DNA of 5,280 nucleotides from Bacillota bacterium. Lineage in GTDB: Bacteria; Bacillota_E; Sulfobacillia; Sulfobacillales; Sulfobacillaceae. Made by a program: the position numbers and the translations under genes. The DNA lies in the NCBI GenBank assembly GCA_021802375.1, contig JAKAAL010000383.1:1-5280 (forward strand), given 5' to 3'. The number at the start of each line of letters is the position of its first letter. Positions within the stretch are counted from its first letter, which is position 1. This document shows, piece by piece, positions 1 through 5,280 of the stretch. The notes under the pieces were generated by a model. The model was not told the origin of the DNA. It saw only the letters and a list, made by a program, of their open reading frames with translations, and did no database searches.

Positions 1-102
1 CGTTCTTTTATTTTTCCCTCCCTCCCGGTATGATGGTCAAGGAATCTTCGAGTTTCTGGGGATGCCTCCCTGAATCGTCCTTTCCCGTCTCATCTCAGCG
101 CT

Positions 103-132
103 TTGGCGTGCGCCACCAACTTCTTCCATATT
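103..132 (+). promoter_or_regulatory. Weak candidate promoter upstream of the ABC permease
   Basis: A TTGGCG box (103-108) is followed after 18 bases by CATATT (127-132). Each matches four of six bases of the sigma-70/sigma-A consensus. Transcription would start near 139, giving a leader of about 35 bases before the TTG start at 176. The -35 box lies within a short palindrome (104-115). Nothing else in bases 1-175 looks like a gene. The T-rich stretch at about 5-15 could be the tail of an upstream terminator, but the stem would lie outside the window. This is pattern matching only, and matches this weak are common by chance. Confidence 0.22.
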
Positions 133-161
133 AGCTTGTTCCATATGAAGCCGATGGCCGA

Positions 162-169
162 GAGGAGGG
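162..169 (+). promoter_or_regulatory. Strong ribosome binding site that fixes a TTG start
   Basis: GAGGAGGG at 162-169 is a near-perfect Shine-Dalgarno sequence, six bases before the TTG at 176. The upstream ATGs at 144 and 153 are in another frame, so this site is the main reason to accept TTG as the permease start. Confidence 0.75.
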
Positions 170-175
170 CCCATA

Positions 176-1888
176 TTGTTCGGATCGCGACAGACCGAGT
201 CACGCAGCAGCTACGCCGACCTCATCATCGGCGTCGCCATCTTAGCACTTATCTCCTTGGCTATCGCCTGGGCCACGCATAAGCCCCACGGCATTTCGGG
301 CACTGGCGCGATATCATTGAGTTACGCCAAACTGCCTTTGGATGCCGCCTATTCTTGGTCAAGAATGGCCATCGCCTATCTGATTTCTTTAGCGTTCACC
401 ATGGTGTACGCCTATTCGGCGGCCTATAATCCACGAGCCGAGAAAATCCTCATCCCGCTCCTGGACATCTTGCAGTCGGTCCCTATCCTATCATTTTTGC
501 CGGTGGTACTACTCGCCTTTATCAACCTCTTTCCCGGTTCTCACCTTGGGGTCAACCTGGCCTCGATCGTCCTCATTTTCACCGGCCAGGTATGGAATAT
601 GGTGTTTGCCCTGTACAACGGCCTCATTACCATTCCGCGCGACCTTCGCGAGACCGCCTTATCCTTGCAGCTTACGCCCTGGCAACGCTTTCGCACCCTT
701 GAGCTTCCCTTTGCCATGGGAGGGTTAGTCTGGAATTCGATGATGTCCTGGGCGGGTGGCTGGTTTTTTCTCATGGCGGCGGAGATGTTTTCGTTGGGGC
801 ACCATCAGTACCAGTTGCAGGGACTCGGTTCCTACCTGCAGACTGCGGCGAACCAAGGCCGATGGGGCAAGGAGTTTCTTGGATTGGCCAGCTTGGTTGC
901 GGTCATTGTAGTGATGGACCAATTGATATGGCGGCCGCTGTTGGCGTGGTCCGATAAATTCAAGATGGAGATGGTCGAAGGCGAGGCTCAGTTCCATTCC
1001 GTGGTCTTGGTGGTCTTGCGCCGCTCTCGTCTCATTGAGTGGGCGCAAACAGCGCTGTTGCTGCCCATGGTCGAAGCCATCGACCATTTCTTTGGGATCG
1101 GCATTCCCCGATGGCGAAGACAGTCGCGGTGGTTAACCTCGGCCGCTGGCCTGGTTCGGACCCTGGTCACGGCAGGCATCATTTTTGCCCTGTTTACGGC
1201 CTTGGAAGGCGGCATCCGCCTGGCTGCCAGCTTAAATCTACATACCCTGCTGGTTATCTGCCTGGCCACCGGCGCCACGCTGCTGCGAGTGCTCGTCTCG
1301 TTAGCTATTTCGGTCGCCTGGACCGTCCCCGTGGGGGTGTGGATCGGGCTGAATCCGCGGTTTGCCAAATCTCTCACCCCGATCAGCCAGATCGCCGCGT
1401 CGGTGCCGGCCACAGCACTCTTCCCCGGATTGGTCGCGCTGCTGTTTGTGCTGGGCGGCGGCTTAATGCTGGCCTCGGTGTTGCTCATGGTCCTCGGGAC
1501 GCAGTGGTATATTCTTTTCAACGTCATCGCCGGCGCCTCGGCCATTCCCGAGGACTTGAAGGAAGCGGCCCGCATATTCGGACTCAAAGGCTCCGATATA
1601 TGGAGAACCTTAATTTTGCCCGCCATCTTTCCCTACCTCATCACCGGACTCATCACCGCCGGGGGAGGGGCGTGGAACGCCAGCATTGTGGCCGAATACG
1701 TGAGTTTTCGCGGCCACATCTACACCACCTTCGGGGTGGGCGGCCTCATCGCCCATGATTCCAACAGCGGACACTTTGCTGCCTTGCTCGTCGCGACCAG
1801 CATTCTTTCATTGACGGTGGTGGTGATTAACCGCATGGTTTGGCGTCCGCTATACCGCCAAGCCACGGAACGCTATTCGCTATCGTAA
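176..1888 (+). CDS. Fused two-domain ABC transporter permease, NitT/TauT-like anion type
   Basis: This 570-residue inner-membrane protein is two binding-protein-dependent permease halves in one chain, so it probably forms the whole transmembrane part of an ABC importer. Half one covers roughly residues 10-260 and half two roughly 325-560. The halves align internally: SVP at 101-103 and 409-411, the cytoplasmic EAA loop at 159-178 (ETALSLQL...LELP) and 463-482 (EAARIFGL...LILP), and WRPL at 252-255 and 556-559. About six hydrophobic segments can be seen per half. The second half has the GGAWNASIVAEYVSF stretch (497-511) typical of the SsuC/TauC/NrtB group. The layout best matches the 'duplicated permease component' anion transporters (COG4986, from memory). 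The start is TTG behind a strong Shine-Dalgarno sequence. It forms an operon with the ATPase 49 bases downstream. The fold is certain; the substrate is unknown, with nitrate, sulfonate or another anion possible. No binding protein is visible. Confidence 0.9.
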   Translation: MFGSRQTESRSSYADLIIGVAILALISLAIAWATHKPHGISGTGAISLSYAKLPLDAAYSWSRMAIAYLISLAFTMVYAYSAAYNPRAEKILIPLLDILQSVPILSFLPVVLLAFINLFPGSHLGVNLASIVLIFTGQVWNMVFALYNGLITIPRDLRETALSLQLTPWQRFRTLELPFAMGGLVWNSMMSWAGGWFFLMAAEMFSLGHHQYQLQGLGSYLQTAANQGRWGKEFLGLASLVAVIVVMDQLIWRPLLAWSDKFKMEMVEGEAQFHSVVLVVLRRSRLIEWAQTALLLPMVEAIDHFFGIGIPRWRRQSRWLTSAAGLVRTLVTAGIIFALFTALEGGIRLAASLNLHTLLVICLATGATLLRVLVSLAISVAWTVPVGVWIGLNPRFAKSLTPISQIAASVPATALFPGLVALLFVLGGGLMLASVLLMVLGTQWYILFNVIAGASAIPEDLKEAARIFGLKGSDIWRTLILPAIFPYLITGLITAGGGAWNASIVAEYVSFRGHIYTTFGVGGLIAHDSNSGHFAALLVATSILSLTVVVINRMVWRPLYRQATERYSLS

Positions 1889-1917
1889 GGTCCGGATCGC
1901 GCATCTCGGAAGACCAC

Positions 1918-1926
1918 AGGAGGTGA
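1918..1926 (+). promoter_or_regulatory. Consensus ribosome binding site of the ATPase gene
   Basis: AGGAGGTGA is a full Shine-Dalgarno match. It ends 11 bases before ATG 1938, slightly longer than ideal. It overlaps the alternative in-frame GTG at 1923, which therefore could not use this site; this favours ATG 1938. Confidence 0.7.
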
Positions 1927-1937
1927 AGCTGCCATCC

Positions 1938-3323
1938 ATGACTATTCATCGAGGAACGACTTCGGAACCGCTGGTAAAGCTTCTCGGCGTCACTAAAATG
2001 TACTCCCAGCCGGACAACTACGACATCTTAGTTTTGGACGACATCAATCTCACCATCGAACGGGGGCAATTTGTCGCGCTCTTAGGACCCTCAGGCTCGG
2101 GAAAATCTACCTTGCTGCGCATCATCACTGGCCTTTCCGAGCCCTCCTATGGCTCGGTCTTGTACCGGGGACGACCGGTCACCGGTCCCAACCCCCATGC
2201 CTCCATGGTCTTCCAGTCGTTCGCCCTGTATCCTTGGCTGACGGTGCAGCAAAACGTGGAACTAGGTCTTACCGCCAAAGGCGTGCCCTTGGCAGCGCGA
2301 CACGAAAAAGCCTTGCGATTGATTGACCTGATTGGCTTAAACGGCTATGAGGACGCCTTCCCCAAAGAACTTTCCGGAGGAATGCGGCAGCGGGTGGGGT
2401 TTGCCCGTGCCTTGGCGGTAGACCCAGAACTCCTGTGCATGGACGAACCATTTTCCGCGCTCGATTTTTTGACTGCAGAGAACTTGCGCTCGGAGCTTTT
2501 AGATCTATGGGTTGACTCCAAAATTCCCTTGCAAGCCATTCTTATGGTCACCCACGGTATTGAAGAGGCTGTCTATATGGCCGACCGGATCGTCATTCTA
2601 TCGAAGAATCCCGCCCGGGTAGCCGAGGACTTGACCATTGCCCTCCCCTATCCACGAAATCGCAAATCGCCAGACTTTGTGCATTTGGTCGACCAAGTTT
2701 ATAAGATCGTCACGGACACCGACGAGGACCATAAGCCGGTCAGCATTAGCAGTCCCGCGGGCAGCCCCCAAAAGCCCGAGGAGAGCGAGCGGGCACGTCT
2801 AGACCCCATCCCTTATGGACATCTGTCCATGCTGAGCGGGCTTTTGGAGCTGGTCAGCGATCGCGGCGGTCGAGACGACCTCTACCATCTGGGTTCAGAA
2901 CTCTTGCTAGAAGTCGACGACTTGCTGCCCGTTACCGATACGGCCGAACTCTTTCATTTGGCCAGAGTTTCCGAGGGCGACTTGATTTTGACCGAACAGG
3001 GCAAGGTGTTTGCAGAGGTCGATGTGGCCGAGCGAAAAGCGATTATTCGTAAGGAGCTTTTAGATATTCCGCTTTTTCGCCTAATCGGCCGGGTCTTGGA
3101 GTCCAAGACCAATCATGCGATGGTTCGCGACTTCTTCATCGACATCTTGGAGGAACATTTCTCCCAAGACCAGGCCGAACGTCAGCTGATGCTAGCCATC
3201 AACTGGGGAAGATTTGCCGATCTTTTCCACTACGACACCGACACGGAGCTCTTATATCTGGCCGAGGACCAGCTTCCAGAAGCTGAAGCGACGCTGCTTG
3301 GTCAAGGCCAAGCCGATAGTTAA
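1938..3323 (+). CDS. ABC transporter ATPase, NitT/TauT type, with C-terminal AAA-associated domain
   Basis: This cytoplasmic ATPase probably drives the fused permease encoded just upstream. Counting from ATG 1938 (461 residues), the nucleotide-binding domain spans about 10-245. It has all the motifs: Walker A GPSGSGKST (50-58), Q-loop Q93, signature LSGGMRQR (145-152), Walker B LLCMDEP with D169 and E170, D-loop SALD (173-176) and switch His206. It resembles SsuB/TauB/NrtD proteins, which are usually about 250-270 residues. The extra 200 residues are a charged, proline-rich linker (about 258-288) and a helical domain (about 290-440). That domain ends in the NWGRFADLFHYD stretch recognised from the C-terminal AAA-associated domain (Pfam AAA_assoc_C, COG4754-like, from memory). 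The domain's role is not established; it may sense a ligand or regulate ATPase activity. An in-frame GTG at 1923 would add five residues, but it lies inside the Shine-Dalgarno sequence. No terminator is visible after the stop. Confidence 0.92.
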   Translation: MTIHRGTTSEPLVKLLGVTKMYSQPDNYDILVLDDINLTIERGQFVALLGPSGSGKSTLLRIITGLSEPSYGSVLYRGRPVTGPNPHASMVFQSFALYPWLTVQQNVELGLTAKGVPLAARHEKALRLIDLIGLNGYEDAFPKELSGGMRQRVGFARALAVDPELLCMDEPFSALDFLTAENLRSELLDLWVDSKIPLQAILMVTHGIEEAVYMADRIVILSKNPARVAEDLTIALPYPRNRKSPDFVHLVDQVYKIVTDTDEDHKPVSISSPAGSPQKPEESERARLDPIPYGHLSMLSGLLELVSDRGGRDDLYHLGSELLLEVDDLLPVTDTAELFHLARVSEGDLILTEQGKVFAEVDVAERKAIIRKELLDIPLFRLIGRVLESKTNHAMVRDFFIDILEEHFSQDQAERQLMLAINWGRFADLFHYDTDTELLYLAEDQLPEAEATLLGQGQADS

Positions 3324-3395
3324 CGCATAGAAGGAGCCAGCACTTGGACATAATCGGAGTGGAGCCGTCGATCACACGACGCCAAGACTGCCCAA

Positions 3396-3402
3396 GAGGT
3401 GA
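3396..3402 (+). promoter_or_regulatory. Ribosome binding site of hsp20
   Basis: GAGGTGA lies six bases before ATG 3409, at good spacing, and supports that start. The 85-base gap from the ATPase stop holds no CIRCE element (TTAGCACTC-N9-GAGTGCTAA) and no clear hairpin masking this site, so HrcA control or a thermometer is not supported by inspection. Confidence 0.65.
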
Positions 3403-3408
3403 AATCCG

Positions 3409-3816
3409 ATGCCACTTATCCGCTTTGAGCCCAACGACTTTGAAAGTATGCGTGCCGATGTAAATCGCTTTTGGAATCGCATGCGCGAAGATTGGAATTT
3501 GGACCAAACCCGACCGCGCACGCACTTGCACCGCACTGATGACGGCTATCTCGTCGAATTTGAACTGCCTGGGGTCGATCCCGATGCCGTCGATATCGAA
3601 GTAGATCTTGATTCGGTCACGGTGCGCGGCCAATTTCCCGCCTCCCCGCTGGAAGAAGACAAGCGGGCGGGGGAGAGTTTCTCGGCCGTCGTCAATTTCC
3701 CCACCGAGATTAATCCGGATTCGGCTGAAGCGGACTATCACCACGGCTTGCTGTCCGTACGTACGCACCGCAGTCAAGCCAAACGCCGCCAAATCAGCCT
3801 AAGTCAGCGTACCTAA
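3409..3816 (+). CDS. Small heat shock protein, Hsp20 / alpha-crystallin family
   Basis: This 135-residue protein is probably an ATP-independent cytoplasmic chaperone that holds unfolding proteins for refolding. A short charged N-terminal arm (1-35, rich in Arg, Asp and Trp) precedes the alpha-crystallin domain, about 36-122. Recognisable parts are the opening strand GYLVEFELPGVDPDAVDIEV (46-65), TVRGQF (71-76), the late strand NFPTEINPDSAEADYHHGLLSV (first to last residue 96-117) with GLL at the usual G-V-L position, and a C-terminal ISL (129-131) that may be the I-x-I/V/L oligomer motif. The sequence is divergent: the common ERxxGxFxRxxxLP strand is replaced by a GESFSAVVNFP stretch (88-98). 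The length is normal for bacterial Hsp20. It follows the transporter by 85 bases with its own ribosome binding site and may be read through from it. Its stop codon lies inside the shared terminator hairpin. Confidence 0.88.
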   Translation: MPLIRFEPNDFESMRADVNRFWNRMREDWNLDQTRPRTHLHRTDDGYLVEFELPGVDPDAVDIEVDLDSVTVRGQFPASPLEEDKRAGESFSAVVNFPTEINPDSAEADYHHGLLSVRTHRSQAKRRQISLSQRT

Positions 3817-3849
3817 AGGGGTCAGGGTATTTACCCTGGCCTCTTTAGG
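3812..3849. terminator. Bidirectional terminator hairpin between convergent genes
   Basis: A long inverted repeat pairs 3812-3828 with 3833-3849: 17 base pairs, including two G-U pairs on the plus-strand transcript, closed by the four-base loop ATTT. The inner stem is GC-rich and the outer part is AAAG/CTTT, so each strand offers a short T run. No long T-tract follows on either side, so termination may be partial. It sits between the end of hsp20, whose TAA (3814-3816) is in the left arm, and the minus-strand membrane gene, whose stop ends at 3854. It can therefore serve both convergent units. Confidence 0.68.
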
Positions 3850-3853
3850 GCGT

Positions 3854-4129
3854 CTATGGTCGTTCTTTCTGATCGCGATCGGGAGGCTTGCGGCCCGAAA
3901 AGAAGGCGGCTAAGCCTCCCAAGACAAACCCAGCCAGCGTGGGTTCTAGAGCCACGCTCGGCGGCCCTACAAACAGCAAGGCCGCCCCTTCCGCGACCAG
4001 CCCGGCCAGGACCGCCACGCCTACCACCACCGCAATCGCCACCACGCTGTACGGACGGATGAAGCGGCCCACCATGACCCCGATCACGCTCGACGAGCCG
4101 GCCAAAAGCAGGGATAAGATGTCTCTCAA
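3854..4129 (-). CDS. Small membrane protein of unknown function, downstream of leuS
   Basis: This 91-residue protein is not recognised as a named family. It has about three hydrophobic segments: roughly 4-21, 28-54 (perhaps long enough for one bent or two short helices) and 63-78. A polar, charged tail follows (RKPPDRDQKERP, 80-91), probably cytoplasmic. Glycine and small residues are frequent in the helices (GVMVG, VVVGVAVLAG, GFVLGGLAAFF). The TTG start at 4129 overlaps the leuS stop in a TTGA, and an in-frame stop lies five codons upstream, so no earlier start is possible. No clear Shine-Dalgarno sequence precedes it, which fits translation coupled to leuS. It ends five bases before the shared hairpin. 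The hydrophobic pattern, fit to the operon and correct strand support a real gene. A role in membrane stress or transport would be a guess. Confidence 0.68.
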   Translation of the reverse strand: MRDILSLLLAGSSSVIGVMVGRFIRPYSVVAIAVVVGVAVLAGLVAEGAALLFVGPPSVALEPTLAGFVLGGLAAFFSGRKPPDRDQKERP

Positions 4130-5280
4130 CGGACTACCACATTAACCAAGCGACCGGGAATCGCGATCACCTTGGCCACACTGCGACCGTTGAGGTGGTC
4201 TCTCAGGCGGTCTTCAGCCAGCACCCGAGCCGCAAGCCCATCGGCATTCAGCTCGGCGGGCACGACCACCTTGAAGCGCACCTTGCCGTTTATTTGTACG
4301 GCCACCTCGACTTCCGGGTCCACCAACAGGACGGCATCGTAGTTCGGCCACACCGCCAGGTGCACGCTTTGTTCGTGACCAAAATCATGCCACAGTTCGT
4401 CGGCGAGGTGGGGGGCAAAGGGTGCCAGAAGCACCACTAGCGTCTCTAATCCTGCTCGGCGTCCCTCAGTGCTCATTTCTTCCCAGTTTTGATAGAGACT
4501 GTTGGTATATTCCATCAGCGCACTAACGGCCGTGTTGAAGGACCGACGCTCCAGATCGTCGGTCACCTTGTGGACCGTACGGGCCCGCACGCGCGCCATG
4601 AGGTCGTCTGCACCACCCGATGCCACCGTCATCCGAACCGATCGCTGGGCCAAGCGGTAGACCCGCTGCAAAAACCGATAGGCACCCTCGACGCCCTGTT
4701 CGGACCACTCGAAATCTTTTTCGGGCGGGGCCGCAAACAAAATAAATACGCGGGTAGCATCCGATCCCCACTCCGCCATAATCGATTCCGGGCTCAAGGT
4801 GTTGCCTTTCGACTTTGACATCTTTTTGCCCCGGTACACCACCATGCCTTGCGAAAGCAGCCGGCGAAAGGGCTCGACCACCGAAACCAATCCGGCATCG
4901 TACAGCACTTTGGTGAAAAATCGCGAGTAAAGTAGGTGCAATACGGCGTGCTCCTTGCCTCCCACGTACTCGTCGACAGCCATCCAATAGGCGGCCTGCT
5001 TAGGGTCAAAGGGCGACGTGCTCGAGGGAGAGGTGTAGCGATAGTAGTACCAGCTGGAATCGACGAAGGTGTCCATGGTATCGGTTTCCCTACGGGCCCT
5101 ATGGCCGCATTGGGGACAGGTCGTCTCGACCCAATCCGCCAACTGCGCCAAGGGAGACTGACCCCGGCCGGTAAATTTGGCGTGATCGGGCAACAACACA
5201 GGCAATTGCGCAAGGGGGACCGGTACGGTTCCGCACTCAGAACAATGCACGATGGGGATGGGGGCTCCCCAAAAGCGCTG
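4126..5280 (-). CDS. leuS: Leucyl-tRNA synthetase, C-terminal part (5' end outside window)
   Basis: LeuRS is a cytoplasmic class I synthetase that attaches leucine to tRNA-Leu. The window shows its last 384 residues, less than half of the usual 800-880; the reading frame is open to the window edge at 5280. In order from the edge: QRFWGAPIPI and VHCSECG; four cysteines (fragment C13, C16, C55, C58) in two CxxC pairs, as in the zinc module of Thermus LeuRS and absent in the E. coli enzyme; RRETDTMDTFVDSSWYYYRY (63-82), typical of bacterial LeuRS; GGKEHAVLHLLYSRF; the catalytic KMSKS loop (153-157, bases 4810-4824); the helical anticodon-binding domain (about 190-315); and a small C-terminal domain with VAVQINGKVRFKV. 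The editing domain lies upstream of the window. All visible motifs are intact. The stop overlaps the start of the downstream membrane gene by four bases. Confidence 0.97.
   Translation of the reverse strand, partial: QRFWGAPIPIVHCSECGTVPVPLAQLPVLLPDHAKFTGRGQSPLAQLADWVETTCPQCGHRARRETDTMDTFVDSSWYYYRYTSPSSTSPFDPKQAAYWMAVDEYVGGKEHAVLHLLYSRFFTKVLYDAGLVSVVEPFRRLLSQGMVVYRGKKMSKSKGNTLSPESIMAEWGSDATRVFILFAAPPEKDFEWSEQGVEGAYRFLQRVYRLAQRSVRMTVASGGADDLMARVRARTVHKVTDDLERRSFNTAVSALMEYTNSLYQNWEEMSTEGRRAGLETLVVLLAPFAPHLADELWHDFGHEQSVHLAVWPNYDAVLLVDPEVEVAVQINGKVRFKVVVPAELNADGLAARVLAEDRLRDHLNGRSVAKVIAIPGRLVNVVVR

Noticed and set aside
988..1758. Long open frames on both strands inside the permease gene (988-1626 minus, 1039-1758 plus)
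   Set aside because: They are rich in Arg, His and Pro, match no family and lie wholly inside a gene with clear motifs. They are shadows of moderately GC-rich coding DNA.
1889..1915. Partial inverted repeat (GGTC...GACC, TCCG...CGGA) between the permease and ATPase genes
   Set aside because: The pairings compete with each other and are short, with no T run. It is not a convincing terminator or attenuator.
1923..1925. GTG 1923 as the start of the ATPase
   Set aside because: It lies inside the Shine-Dalgarno sequence AGGAGGTGA and has only a weak GGAAG upstream. ATG 1938 is preferred, though GTG is not excluded.
2857..2864. GCGATCGC (HIP1-like) site, and related GATCGCGATC palindromes at 3871-3880 and near 4160
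   Set aside because: Isolated copies inside genes. One HIP1 octamer does not indicate a cyanobacterial-style repeat family.
3366..3381. CGTCG/CGACG hairpin in the hsp20 leader as a possible RNA thermometer
   Set aside because: Only five pairs, and it does not cover the Shine-Dalgarno sequence or start codon.
3199..3792. Minus-strand frame of 197 codons opposite hsp20 and the end of the ATPase gene
   Set aside because: It spans the hsp20 ribosome binding site and two well-supported plus-strand genes, and has no recognisable domain.
3856..4145. Plus-strand frames opposite the 91-residue membrane gene
   Set aside because: Their products are Pro, Arg and Thr rich with no structure. The minus-strand frame has a clear membrane-segment pattern and couples to leuS.
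4195..5213. Open frames opposite and out of frame with leuS (4195-4440 plus, 4489-4818 plus, 4523-4987 minus, 4794-5213 minus)
   Set aside because: The leuS frame carries continuous, conserved synthetase motifs; the others show no family features.

Overview
The window holds four complete genes and one partial gene from a bacterial chromosome, in two convergent blocks that meet at a hairpin near position 3830. The leucyl-tRNA synthetase is of the bacterial type and carries a Cys4 zinc-site pattern. Shine-Dalgarno sequences are strong (GAGGAGGG, AGGAGGTGA), TTG starts are used at least twice, and the DNA looks moderately GC-rich by eye. This would fit a Gram-positive, possibly thermophilic or acidophilic Firmicutes-like lineage such as Sulfobacillus relatives. 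That placement is weak inference; no marker settles it.

Plus strand, 1-3816. After a 175-base upstream region with only a weak candidate promoter comes a two-gene ABC importer unit. The first gene is a fused permease with two NitT/TauT-like membrane halves in one chain. Forty-nine bases later is its ATPase, with a standard NitT/TauT-type nucleotide-binding domain and an extra C-terminal domain of the AAA-associated kind. No substrate-binding protein is encoded in the window, so the substrate, probably an anion, is unknown. A small heat shock protein (Hsp20) gene follows 85 bases later with its own ribosome binding site. No terminator is visible before it, so it may be read through from the transporter.

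Minus strand, 5280-3854. The C-terminal part of leuS enters from the right edge. Its stop codon overlaps by 4 bases the TTG start of a 91-residue membrane protein of unknown function, so the two are probably translationally coupled. The two convergent blocks share one long hairpin (3812-3849) that can serve as a bidirectional terminator and contains the hsp20 stop codon.

No RNA genes, mobile elements, CRISPR arrays or long repeats were seen. The most unusual part is the compact transporter: a duplicated permease plus an ATPase with a probable sensory tail, without a visible binding protein.
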